Origin: Eumeta japonica
Taxonomy: Eukaryota; Arthropoda; Insecta; Lepidoptera; Psychidae
Direction of reading: 5' to 3'
DNA: 64,000 nt
Assembly (NCBI GenBank): GCA_005406025.1
Contig: BGZK01000730.1
Span: 186,001-250,000, forward strand
In this document: in pieces, positions 1-11,087 of the stretch
Layout: each line of letters opens with the position of its first letter
How positions within the stretch are numbered: the first letter of the stretch is position 1
Position numbers and translations under genes: made by a program
The notes under the pieces: model-generated
What the model was told of the DNA's origin: nothing
Database searches by the model: none
Seen by the model: the letters and a program-made list of their open reading frames with translations, nothing else

Positions 1-452
1 TAAATTAAATATTAATTCATGGAAAATTTTAAATAATATAAAACAATAATCATAAGGGTCTTTCAAAATCAGTTTAATCTTGTTGATATGGTACTACAGA
101 AGAAATATATGTAGCACAATATGGTTAGTCAAAATAAATAATGCAAAAAAAAAATATAATTTGATGCATTAAGTCAATTAAAATCAATTAGAAATCAGAT
201 TTAGAAGTAATTGCAAGCCGCTATATCTACCTACTAAACTGGACATAACATTTACTAAATGTAAATCATATTTCACATGTACAATGTACATAAAGATATT
301 TTATTAAATATTAATTAATTATATTTTTTGTATGTATTTATTTATGTAATAAACATATGATTACATTGTTTTTTTTTTTTATTTAGTCCGCTACCTACCA
401 GTTTGAGAAAATCCATTAAATATTTCACATAAACACACTTGTTTATCTTAGT

Positions 453-660
453 ACTTTTAATAATAGACAACAGTAATATATAAACAATATGTTAAAAGAC
501 ACAAACCAAACAGTTATTTTGCATATATATATATATATATATATTAAATAGTTATTTTGCATATATATATATATATATATATATGCAAAATAACTGTTTG
601 GTTTGTGTCTTTTAACATATTGTTTACCACATATAATTTTACTGTTGTCTATTATTAAAA

Positions 661-662
<2 letters not shown>
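453..662. repeat. Large AT-cored palindrome (hairpin)
   Basis: Two arms of about 75 bases (453-530 and 583-662) are reverse complements of each other, with a short interruption near 475-480 versus 627-636. Both contain the string ACAAACCAAACAGTTATTTT or its complement. The centre is TA-dinucleotide repeat plus a duplicated piece of the arm (549-565). It could fold as a long hairpin, and may be a MITE or a fold-back product. A further TA run follows at 662-691. Confidence 0.8.
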
Positions 663-700
<38 letters not shown>

Positions 701-1041
701 TTTTTAATTTATTAATAAACTACAATTTTTTTTCTGTAACAAATGGTATTTGTGTTTTTCATAACATTTGATGAATTTATTAGATTGGCTATCAGTACTA
801 TAGTATTATTGCAATAGTTCTAAATTATAATAAAAATTATATAACTATTATCAAAGTATTATAAAATTATAAGAGTATATTAAAGGTAACGAACATTTTG
901 TGAAATATTAGCGTAGTTCTGACCGCAGCAGGGATCTCTGTTCATATCACGACAAATTAAAAATAGCATCTATGTCAAAGACCCCGGTTTAAAGGTTGAA
1001 GGACTGTAACCTTGAAAAGAATATCGATTCTGTTTATTTAC

Positions 1042-1276
1042 CTTTCTTTGGCAGCCCCCTACCATGACCGTTCCTCGGCCGCCGGCTGTTCTTCCAGCTT
1101 CGGTATTTTGGTAGCGGCCCCACGGCGATGCCGTCCTTGCTGTTCGATCTGGAGTACTTCTTCTTCTTCTTCAACTTCTCGGGGGCGGCCATAGCGGTGT
1201 CGCCGGCTCCCTCTTCGACGACCGGCTTATCAACGTCCGCCACGTTTGCCTCGGTAGTTGCATGTTCGACTTCCAT
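1042..1276 (-). CDS. Pdcd4: PDCD4-like protein, first coding exon (partial gene)
   Basis: The exon reads leftward from an ATG at 1276-1274 and ends at a consensus donor (AAAG then GTAAAT, GT at 1041-1040) in phase 1. It encodes about 78 residues: an acidic N-terminus, a run of lysines, then a basic stretch with RSNSKDG and finally GHGRGLPKKG. From memory of the family, vertebrate PDCD4 carries the same basic N-terminal segment with GKGRGLPKKGG at the same place, and the split glycine codon here fits. PDCD4 binds eIF4A through two MA3 domains and represses translation; those domains would lie beyond the left edge and are not visible here. An in-frame GTG lies directly before the ATG, but the ATG is the natural start. 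The exon is GC-rich against AT-rich flanks, as expected for a constrained coding exon. Confidence 0.82.
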
Positions 1277-2554
1277 CACGGACGCTAATTTACTTCGCTT
1301 ACCGCTAAATTAGAATATAATTTATATGCTAAGAGCTAGAATCGCGTGAAACTAAAGCTAGTGACACCGAAATCGGGTCGTAATATCACTTAAAAAACAA
1401 TGAGGCGACCACAAGCGTATTTGTTTTGGACAACACACCGGCACGAAGATAGTCAAAAAACATGAAGTAAGTAAGTGCTGACAACTGACACGACTGAAGG
1501 AAATAAGCGATGGAAGTATTATCCTATTCAATAAAGAGACCAATCATTCTATACTATTGTAATTGTTATAAACGTACAATTTAATTTAATTGTATTAACT
1601 TGACTTATATAACCTAACAAAACAGAAACTACACAAAATTGAAAGTTACTTTTATACAGTGCTCAACTACTTTATTCTAAGGCATTTTAATTCTGTCGCT
1701 AAGAAAAAAAAACGTGTCTAACCGGATATGACAGAACAGGTAAATATTGATGTGTTGTCAACTTTTAGTTACGTTCACTTTTACTTATAAAATGAATATT
1801 TTTATTTATATGTTGGCAAAAAGGTTTTACGAATACGAAAATATAATTAAATAACGGCAACGTACTCGCCGCTTTCTAGAGCTGCGTGGCGGAAGTGCGC
1901 AGTTGGTTTTTGACTGCTTGCATGCTCGTTTGCTCCTCGATAAAAAAACTGGTGTATTCTGATGAAAAAAATAAAGATGTCTCAATCGCCCGCCAAAGTT
2001 TAATCTAGTACCACAAAACAAGCATTAAATAATACAATAACATTTATTTTATAACTAATTTAATGAGGTGTACACAAAAAAAATAATTTGTTTTTACCAA
2101 AAATAAGTTATTCATTTATGTTGAAGAAGTATATTTTTTTACGAGCGTGCATAAATGTACATACATTTTGGAGTTTACTCCTTAAAAATCAATTTTCATA
2201 TATAAATCCGGAGTATGAAAGATCATGGGGAGTAAAATCAAACTTGGCGTTACGTTACGTTAGGTTCAGGTCAGTCTCACGTGTATAGAGACTATATACG
2301 TATACTCCATATTCATGAGCAACTTATTTTGCGCATCCCTTAACAGTATGAGTACAGAATAGTGCCAACATAATTATATCGGGATATACTTTATTCATTT
2401 AAAGTTAGTAAATAACAACTGTCAGCTTGCGGAGTTTTGATCCCAAATTATAAATGTTATCTATATTTATATCAACTGGCATCTATTCATTTGCTATTTA
2501 TGTGTAAATTAAAGGAATTGACGGATGAGTAAAGTTTACAAAATATTATAAAAT
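1277..2554. promoter_or_regulatory. Intergenic spacer between divergent genes
   Basis: The stretch separates the minus-strand PDCD4-like start from the plus-strand candidate exon at 2555. It should hold the 5' UTRs and promoters of both directions, but no TATA box or other element could be assigned with confidence. No long ORF is convincing. Confidence 0.35.
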
Positions 2555-2619
2555 ATGGAAATAATCTCTTCCAGCGATAGTGTGCCAGAATTTGAAAAAT
2601 ATGTGTATGTGGTAATTAG
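2555..2619 (+). CDS. Candidate short first exon (uncertain)
   Basis: An ATG opens a 21-codon frame that runs into a perfect donor (ATTAG then GTAAGTG, GT at 2620-2621) in phase 2. The peptide starts MEIISSSDSVPEFEK. It lies upstream of the SPIDR-like ORF on the same strand and could be its first exon. However, the best acceptor before that ORF (after TTTTGTGAG at 4630) would need phase 1. Either an intermediate exon is missing or this is chance. Confidence 0.3.
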
Positions 2620-3164
2620 GTAAGTGTATAACTAATTTTTACAAATAAGTTAAATTGTCTATACAATTGTTGTTTATACAATATATATATGCTGGCGTCC
2701 TTGTATTATATTTTAGTTACCAAAAACTAATTGTCTCAGTATTCAATAATATCGATATTGTTCCTAGAATAAATACAACGCGAGCTAACGTAAATGGTAA
2801 ATAAAATTAATCGTGCTTAAAACTTTATTACCTAAAATTATCATTGTTTATATTTTCATGGTTTTGTTATGTCTTTTAACGAATTAATTGTGTAATTAAT
2901 ATAAATAAATGTATCATACATGCTTTAAATAATATAAAAAATGCATTCCCTCATTCACTAATCTTCATTTACAAATCTATTTATTTTATAATCGTTCTTA
3001 TGGAATAAACTCCACTCGTGCTTCGGAGCTGACACACACACACACGCATATTTTTTCAGTCAATTTTATCGTATTATATTTATTTTCTTTTTTTAAAGAA
3101 AAAGTTTGAATGACATTGTGATTCACGTCTACGTATATATTAAAAAAATATATCTCTACAAAAT

Positions 3165-3623
3165 CTATAAATAAATAAGCACCACTGATTGACTAACTGA
3201 CTCATCACAAGATCTGCCAAACTATAGGTTCGATTAATTTGAACGTTGGGACTGTTACTTTTTTCGGGACTTAGATGATCACTAAAAAAGAATTTTCACG
3301 CAAATCCTATCTAAAAAAAAAAATCATCTACCATCATATGTATTAAATTACCCCTCCTCCTTTCTCTCTAATGAATACGTAATACGGGACGGAGAGCAGA
3401 ATAGAGAATGGAGCAGAAATGAAAATGGGATTACGATTCAGAGGAATCAAAAGCGAAACTACAATTAGAATCGAGAATAAAATAAATTGATAACGAGAGT
3501 AGGATCAGGGTCAGAATCGAGAACAGGATAGCGATTGGGATCTTCATTTCGTAGTGGCGCTGTATACAAACGAATTCATTCAATTCAATGTTTACGCGGG
3601 CGGAGCCGCGGGAAAAAGTTAGT
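3165..3623 (+). repeat. Helitron-like interspersed element, copy 1
   Basis: The element begins with the tandem phrase GACTAACTGACTCATCAC, continues with a segment shared with 22.7 kb and 38.3 kb (ACTTTTTTCGGGA and TTTTCACGCAAATCCTAT), and has a degenerate GAATCGAGA-rich middle. It ends in a GC-rich hairpin, GCGGGCGGAGCCGCGGG, followed by TTAGT. A 3' hairpin just before CTRR-like bases is typical of Helitrons; the assignment is inference. Confidence 0.6.
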
Positions 3624-4113
3624 TAAATATGAACGGTTGTAATCATATGTGTATAGTATAGTAATAAGACCATTATTACTATACTCTTTGATTTAATATG
3701 AATGTGGTAGATCATGATGAATTTATAATCGAAGTGAAAATATGTTAAATATTATTTTACTGGTAGTTTGTTTGTCTTTAGCAAATTCTGGTCTTTTTTC
3801 GATCCTTATCTTACTCTAATTTCCGATTAGATTCCTGTTCTCGCTTTTGACACTAGGTTTCCTTCAGTTCTGATCACAGTATCACTCACGATTTTGGTCG
3901 ATCTTCTAATCCCACTTTTGTTTTCGATTTTATATATACTACTCTCTAAGTCTCGATCCCAGTTCTACTTAGGGGAATATAAAAAAAAAATCTTTACGAT
4001 ATGTGAATAGCTTTCCTAGGACCAGCGATTGAATTCATAAGTGTCCTTCCAACATACAAATTACTCTATGAATCGAAAACAGAGATGAAGGGATATGGAG
4101 GATAATAGCATAT

Positions 4114-4256
4114 ACAAGGGCGGATCTAGTTAGAGTTGGGGAGGGGGTGGGTTACACATATGAAGTTCAGTCTCGACTCGCTTTAATTCGATTACAATAG
4201 GAAGACAAAGTCTCATTTCAAGCGCAGAGATCATGACCCCATGATCTCCGCCCTGG
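4114..4256. repeat. Short TIR element, possibly hAT-type MITE
   Basis: AGGGCGGATCT near 4118 faces the complementary GATCTCCGCCCT near 4242 across about 120 bases. Similar GGGCGGATC termini are common in hAT-type MITEs. The inverted match is short and no clean target duplication was seen. Confidence 0.35.
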
Positions 4257-4665
4257 ATTTGGCACTAACCATACGTTTATTGTTTCACTGCTAGATTAGG
4301 AAATATCAGAGTATAAAATTTGGAAATAGAAACATGTGACAAAGAACAACGAAAACCTATGAAGGAAGATTAAAAATATAGTATAGTCGAAGAAGATTGC
4401 TGCAGTGTCTATAGGTACAGAAATATAAAAACTGTCTGTAGCAAATATTTTGAACGTATTAACCTTATTGAGTGGTCTTCTCCATGGTTCGTATGTGATT
4501 GTTCTGTGGTTATGAATAAAGGCAATGTCAATGCTGTAAGTCCACTGAGTACCTGTGTAATAGTAAGCAATGAAGTGTTTGTAACCCGAAATGATATCAT
4601 ATAATATTTGGGAAGTTATTGTTTTGTGAGTCACGGTTAATTCAAAATTGCACTTGATATTCAAA

Positions 4666-5943
4666 ATGTACAAAAAAATCCATCAGAATAGCTATATTTT
4701 CGATAAATTCAGTGAATTAAAGTCACAGAGCAATGAGAAAATTATTTGGTCTTCGAGCGATTCCAGTGATATAGAAAATAATTCTTTTAATAGAACTTGT
4801 GTGTACCGAAATATCAAAACTAGGAAAAGAAAACGCAAAGTGATAGTCCTTAAAAACTCTTCTAAATTAGATGTGACCGTTGAAGATGCAAACGGAAATG
4901 ATACTATTAGAAAATCGCCAATACTAGACAGGAGTCAAAGGATTAAGTTTCCAAAGACTACCCGAGTGGGAATTAGAGACGATAAAAACCAACTTTGTAG
5001 AGCGGAAAGCCCTATTTTGTCATCACCACGTATTAACTATAAAAATAAAATTTTCGTGGATAATGCAAATTCTTCAGGGAACTCAAGTACTAGTTTTAAG
5101 AATACTCATAGATGTAAATCTCCGATTTTAGGAATAAGAGCGAAAAATACACTCACTGATAAGTATAAATTTTCTACCGATCATGATAATACAATAGACG
5201 ATGGTGCTAAATCGCCAATATTATGTCTAAATAAATCCAAAGTTGATTTGAATAAGGGACTTAACCAAAAAACTGTAAAACCAAATCATTTTCGCCATAT
5301 TCTTGCTGAGATATTGAAAGAGGGTTTAGACAAAGGCAGCGAGCCGATTAAAGGACAAAACATTAATAAAATAAATGACATATTAAATTCTCAAAAATCG
5401 CAGTACTCTATATCAGAATCACAATCCGAGGAATCGGTGAATAAACTTTCAGTTGATATAGACAGTGGCAGCTCATCGCAGGCTTCACAAACAATTTCCA
5501 AGACGAACGCAGATGCGAGTATAAAATTCTCCATAAAGGATTTGAACGATCTGAAATTGAAACGGAAATACCAGAAGAACGGGTTAGCATATAGACTTCA
5601 AAATCTTTTAAAGAGAAGGAATAGTAATTTTCTATTGTGGCAAAACGAATCATATTTGTCTAAAAATTCTAGTTTCAAGAAACCTAAAGAAGAATTTTTG
5701 GTATTTCGCATACAAGAAATTTATATCAAATATGGTGTTTATCTGTTGCAAACTGTCAATGTAAATAATGATAGTTATTTGATTGTATTGAACGCTTCTG
5801 ATTTCGATAATGATTTGAAAAAAGATATGATTCTAAAATTGTATAAGCCCTATGATTTATTAGATTGGAAATTGGATGGTATGAAAATAATTTTGAATTC
5901 GCTCAAATACGAATGTGTAAATGTTGACATGTTGGATTCTTGA
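4666..5943 (+). CDS. SPIDR-like DNA-repair scaffold protein, N-terminal domain only
   Basis: An open frame of 425 codons starts at the ATG at 4666; the frame stays open back to 4630, where a plausible acceptor ends. Residues 26-35 (IIWSSSDSSD) and the C-terminal part (NGLAYRLQNLLKRRNSNFLLW at 305-325, then a predicted OB-fold-like segment about 345-420) resemble, from memory, the N-terminal region of vertebrate SPIDR (KIAA0146), a scaffold for RAD51/BLM in homologous recombination. A basic KTRKRKRK stretch at 51-58 may be a nuclear signal. The motif S-P-I-L occurs four times (84-87, 115-118, 152-155, 183-186), spaced 31-37 residues. The protein stops where vertebrate SPIDR (about 900 residues) continues for hundreds more, so the insect form is either naturally short or has lost its second half. 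The intervening region is Ser/Asn/Lys-rich and probably disordered. Confidence 0.68.
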   Translation: MYKKIHQNSYIFDKFSELKSQSNEKIIWSSSDSSDIENNSFNRTCVYRNIKTRKRKRKVIVLKNSSKLDVTVEDANGNDTIRKSPILDRSQRIKFPKTTRVGIRDDKNQLCRAESPILSSPRINYKNKIFVDNANSSGNSSTSFKNTHRCKSPILGIRAKNTLTDKYKFSTDHDNTIDDGAKSPILCLNKSKVDLNKGLNQKTVKPNHFRHILAEILKEGLDKGSEPIKGQNINKINDILNSQKSQYSISESQSEESVNKLSVDIDSGSSSQASQTISKTNADASIKFSIKDLNDLKLKRKYQKNGLAYRLQNLLKRRNSNFLLWQNESYLSKNSSFKKPKEEFLVFRIQEIYIKYGVYLLQTVNVNNDSYLIVLNASDFDNDLKKDMILKLYKPYDLLDWKLDGMKIILNSLKYECVNVDMLDS

Positions 5944-7285
5944 CAAATGTATACTTTTTTAATAAGCATATAGATGTGAGCATTATTTAAAAAATTCTAC
6001 TACTATCAGTTTAGTGGTTATTGTGCCTGCCTATGATGCAGAAGAATTTAAGCAGAAGCCTGCAACCACCGAGTCTTCCTGTGCAGGTTGAGAATATCTA
6101 GTAACAATCGACCATGTAAAACGGTGAAGGAAATATGAAACACATCAGAAAAGTCTCGTCATAATTTTTAAGAGTGTGCAAAACTTGAAACTTTCATCAT
6201 GCCAGCATGGAGACTGTCCCAATACCCGTTTATTGTAAACCTATGCATGGCTGTTGTATATTATATGAATTTAAAATTTTATAAAAATGAGGTTGTTAAA
6301 TATATAAAAATACTGTTGTGGCTTAGAGCCGAGATTCATAAATTTTATACAATGTTGACTTAACTAGTACAGTGTTTTTCAACAATTTATACCTTGTATT
6401 TTCATTTGGAATCTAAACACAAAAATGAAAACTAAAAAGAAAAATTGTAGTAATAAAATATAGTTTTTCTACATTTATATATATATAGAAAAAGTACTGA
6501 CTGACTAACTGACTCCTCAATGAAAGTCTACCTAGAAAGCTAAAACTATGCACTGGGGTTCTTTTTAGTATGTATACAAGGAACACAAAAGGAAATTCCA
6601 AAATGCAACTCCTAAAAAAGTAAAATGAGGGTTCAGATTCAACATTAAATCGGCATTTCGAATTGAAAACTTCATGAAAATCTTCCTAAAAACGAATTAA
6701 AAAAATACATATTTTGAGATTAATTTCTTAAATCGCCCTCTTAGGGGGTGTAAATAAACTTAAAAATTGATATGGTTATCATTCTTGAGAATTTTTAAAT
6801 CAGAGTTTATACATGCAAAAGCACCCAAAACGTTAATTTTACTTTGTCTCTGTTCACGCATCATGAAAAAAATTGTATGGAATTGAATATGGTTTTCAGT
6901 GATATATATCTTGCTGGAAGACTAACTCAGAAAATAGTGCATGTTTTATTCATTCTTTGTTGTTACTAAAAGGGTAAATATGTTTAGTAAATTTTCATTT
7001 AAACATTTTTTTAGTAACAATTAAGAGACTGACCAAATTATTTTCTATTTAATATTTTATTGGAAAAATAATAGACTATACTGCACATAGCACTTGCAAA
7101 TGTAATTAGCCAAAACATATGTGTTTCAGTTAAATATATCTCTCTCGTTCCTATATTTAGGAATAATTAATTGTATTAATTTTTTTCTGAAAATGTGCTT
7201 ACGTTTCGTGATTGCATTCAAAGATATCACTCAATTTTTTTCTAACTTATTAAATACAAACTTAAAAAAAAAACATTGAAACTTA
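5944..7285. other. AT-rich intergenic stretch
   Basis: No convincing gene was seen. Short ORFs here lack codon-like composition and splice support. One small phrase at 6494-6515 (ACTGACTGACTAACTGACTCCT) resembles the start of the Helitron-like copies, so a fragment of that family may be present. Confidence 0.4.
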
Positions 7286-7286
7286 T

Positions 7287-8357
7287 ATAGGAAAAAGTTT
7301 TTTATATTTTATGAATAATAAGTTGCAGTAAAATCTCCTTGGTTGTGCTGTTTGCATCTGGCTAGTTGTGTTAGCATTAAATGACATTTTAAAAATTAAA
7401 AGTATAAGTGGTGTTCTGCCATTTTTCTATTGTTTTCTGTCCACCAAAATGAGTGAATCTAGTATAGAAATATGATATATATTGAAGTTTTATTACAAAA
7501 AAGGGAAAAATGCAACACAAGCCACAAAAAAAAATCGTGACGTTTACGGACCTAATGCAGTGTCGGTAAGAGTAGCACAAAACTGGTTCTAGCGTTTTCA
7601 GTCCAGTAATTTTGATATTAAAAATGAACCTCGCTCTGGTCGACTTGTTACGAATAATGACAATGCCATTTTGGAAAAAGTAGAGAAAGGTAATGAAACT
7701 GAACCGATTTTGAAAAGATTGATCACTAGTGATTAAATATGAATAACCTACGACAAGAACATTTGGAAAAGATCATGGTCAAAAGGCTAGGAAACTTCAC
7801 AGATGATAATGAAACCTGGATTAATTTGCAATATCTTGATGCTATGAATATGATGGGACTGGAAGGACATTCTTCCTTATGAGCTTTTACCGGCAGACAT
7901 AACCATCAATTCAGTTTTCTACTGCTAAGAACTGATAAGACATCAAGCAAAAACAGAGGAAAAATGGCCAAAATTGCATAACAGAAAGGTGTGATTTTTC
8001 ACCACGATAATGTCAGATCACTCACATCTTTAGCCACTTGGAAAATATTGAGAGTTTGGTTGGGAAGAGTTAATGCATCCACCATATAACCTTGACTTAG
8101 CACCCCCAGATTTTCACCTATTTCGATCTCTTTAAAATTGTTTTCATAGTTTTAGGTTAACATCAAGACAGTACTGTCAAAACGACTTCTTGCAATTTTT
8201 TGATCGGAAGTCCACCAGCAATAGAATTGTCACTGCCTACAAATGGCAACAAGTTGTTGAACAAAATAGCATACATATAATTAAATGTAAATTAAATATG
8301 GTGAAAAATTATCTTGAATTTATTTATAATATAATTATAAAAAGACTTTTTCCCTGA
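7287..8357 (+). mobile_element. Degenerate mariner (Tc1/mariner) transposon
   Basis: Near-terminal inverted repeats are visible: AGGAAAAAGTTTTTTATAT at about 7289 and the complement of AAAGACTTTTTCCCT at about 8341-8354. Between them lies a broken mariner transposase reading frame. The overall length of about 1.07 kb is shorter than the usual 1.3 kb, which implies internal deletions. Confidence 0.7.
7450..8280 (+). pseudogene. Mariner transposase remnant
   Basis: Reading from the ATG at 7450, the helix-turn-helix half shows the mariner hallmarks AQNWF, KNEPRSGRL and NDNAILEKVE, but with in-frame stops early on and after NWF. Further on, frames shift before HHDNVRSLTSL and a garbled form of the catalytic-domain PPYSPDLAPSDYHLF region near 8070-8130. 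At least two stops and several frameshifts make it non-functional. Confidence 0.75.
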
Positions 8358-8664
8358 CCTCATACAACAAAGGTAGTTTTATGGCATAAAAATGGGATCT
8401 ATGTGTTTGTATATGATAACACTCACCATAAATCATGTTCGTATAAAACTTAAAATTTAATGTGTTGATAAATGTAGAAAAAAAATATTAACCCTTTTGA
8501 AATGATGCAGGTTAATTTATTATAAACCAATTTAAGGCCATAGATTTATGTATCATACCATCAAGGGCACACTCAGGGAGATGGCAGCCGCTTACCTTGG
8601 ATATGCATGGTACCTGGGTGCAGGTTGGTGTTTCTCCTATAGTGCATATTACATGCACCTAATA

Positions 8665-9286
8665 CAGTTGAACCTCGATAAGTTAAAGTCCAAGGGAAAC
8701 ACAAAATATTTTAAGTTATAGAGGTTTTAAGTTATCAAGGGTCTATGTTAGGGATAGGTTAATATAGAGGTAGGTATGTACATATGTATGTACCCTTGTT
8801 CCACCCTTTATCAGCGTGTGTAAGTGTTGTTAGTTTTCTTTTGAACTCATTTTAAGCCAGTTTTATCACACAGTAAGTAAAGCGATGTTTCCAGGACAAT
8901 GATCAAAACTTATGATCCAAGGCTTACTTATGTCTTAAGGCTAACCGCCGCAAAGCTTTAAAGAATTTCGAAGAAGCAAACAATAGGTGACATGTATTGT
9001 TTACGCTAACAATTTAACTAGTGAACACGCAAGCAATAAATACCAAACCTTTTGTTTTGCATACTCTTTCAAAATGACTCATTGACAAACAATTTTGTGT
9101 TATAGAGGTTGTGGAAACATTTCTTTAAGTTACTGAGGGCCAATACAGAGATTACTTATTTAAGTTACAGAGGTTGCGTATTTTAAGTTATAGAGGTTTT
9201 GGGCTCTGATGGGAAGGAAACATATTATTTTTTGAAGTTATAGAGGTTTTTAAGTTACCGAGGTTTGAGTTATCGAGGTTCTACTG
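8665..9286. mobile_element. Pogo/Tigger-type non-autonomous element 1
   Basis: The ends are CAGTTGAACCTCGATAAGTT (8665) and the complementary GAGTTATCGAGGTTCTACTG (to 9286). TA duplications flank both sides (8663-8664 and 9287-9288). Internal copies of the phrase AAGTTATAGAGGTT recur near both ends (for example 8713, 9168, 9185, 9236), so the termini are built from sub-repeats. No transposase frame was seen. Confidence 0.8.
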
Positions 9287-9955
9287 TATTATGTCCATGA
9301 ATCTAGATTCTCAACAACGCAGCCTAACTAGGTCTGACATAGCTCAAAATTTAGGATATCTATGTGCTAATTAGCTGATCTAATGATGATTTTGCTGCTC
9401 TTATAACAAAAAATTGAACTATATCAGTCCTGTTAGGCTGACATAGTTCGCCATGTTATATATTTAAAACATATTGATTTCGGTGACCATCTTTCTATTT
9501 GATAGACAGACACAAAATAAAAATGTAGTAGCATAAGTATTTGTAATTAGGGATGTTTTGAGTACAGCGTTGGATTTTAAGTTTGAAGATAATGGAAGGT
9601 ATCCAAATTATAAACTCGAGATTATCTCTAAAGTGTTTCGAGTTCAACGAAGTCATCGATGAGGAAACAAAACCAGGATTATGAGTGAAGTTTCAAGCGA
9701 AAGGAAAGAAATTGGCTGCACGTGCATGTAGGGTGAAGTTTTAGCTTTACCTGTATTGCTTTTGGAAGACCCGAAGCACAAAATAAGTAGGTTTTGCGAT
9801 CCAAGTGTTGTATCCAGGACAAGTCTCGTAGCAGTGCGGTGTTCATAGTTCCACCTTGATAGTATCAAAGTATAGTGACAAAACTAACTACGGATGTCCT
9901 AATGTTTCATGTAGATGTCTAATGTGTTTGTGTATCCTTAAATGTAATATGAATA

Positions 9956-10539
9956 CAGTGGAATCTCAATAACTCAAACCTCGTTAAGTAGAAATCTTCA
10001 GTAAGTCGAAAAAAATTGCCATTCCCTTCCGGTGAACCCCTAAATACGCCGTATCTCGAATTATTTAGATTTTGTAACTTGAACAAAATGTTATTTCCCT
10101 ACGAAGTATTGATAATAAATATTTATACTCTATAACTTAAATTTCAAAAAGGAGACTCCGTAAGTCGTAGTATAAAATATGATGTCTTACTTGGAATTCC
10201 CTGAAATAATAGCAATAAATTCCAAAATGAATGTTCAGGTTCGGGGCTTCTAATCTATTGTTTTTGTCTTGAACACATACAATTAATGAATACATTCATG
10301 ACACTTTCTAAGTAACATAGCTGTGAACGTTATGTTTGTTCTTTGCCGACACAGGACACGATTATTTTTAGCGGAACTTGTCCGTCAGTATTATTTTGGC
10401 TGTTAACTAACAACATGAGTACAAAGCGGAAACTAATATCTAATAATAGTATCTCAAAGTTCTTGGTAAGTCGAAAACTCGTTAACTCGTTTTTTTTTTT
10501 TGCATTTCCCTTGACATTCGAGTTATTGAGATTCCACTG
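9956..10539. mobile_element. Pogo/Tigger-type non-autonomous element 2
   Basis: Inverted ends CAGTGGAATCTCAATAACTC (9956) and GAGTTATTGAGATTCCACTG (to 10539) are flanked by TA on both sides. The inside keeps an ATG at 10415 reading MSTKRKLIS, which resembles the very start of Tigger/Jerky-type transposases. This looks like an internally deleted derivative that kept the transposase start. Confidence 0.82.
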
Positions 10540-10858
10540 TATAATGAAATTTGTTGAAATTAATTAAGGTAATTTGTTAAAAAAAAAAGAGATAGCCATT
10601 ATCCCAAAAAATGGACGAGGGTAATATCTTCTATCATGAATAAAATTAATTAATCCCTCAGTCCATTTCTTTGAACTAGTCAAAATTGGCAGGTGTGAAA
10701 ACAAAATGACCGAATAATGGATTAACACTAGTGTCATGATTCATAGCTACACGAGTGGTAGATTCAAATCTGAGAATTGAATCCATTCTATGCAATCCTA
10801 AATTTGCATCAAACAATATAGTTATTGAATAATAAAAAAGAATACATTTCAACCATGT

Positions 10859-11087
10859 TTATTTCCGTCCATCACTATGTATCCTCAAATGCACATTCAG
10901 CGAATCTTTCCTTGAGAAACATTTCCCACAATGGCTACACAAATAAGGTTTTTCGCCAGTGTGCCTCTTCTGGTGGTTCGCCAATTGAGTTCTCTGGGTA
11001 AAACTTCGATTGCACCGGTCACATTTATGTGATTTTACACCTTCATGTATCAAAACATGAGATATCATGGTACATTTTTTAGCGAAG
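10859..11087 (-). CDS. Zinc-finger gene, terminal exon
   Basis: The exon completes finger 11 (FAKKCTMISHVLIH) and adds fingers 12 and 13, the latter two joined by HTGEKPY. It ends IHSDGRK and a TAA. Confidence 0.85.
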
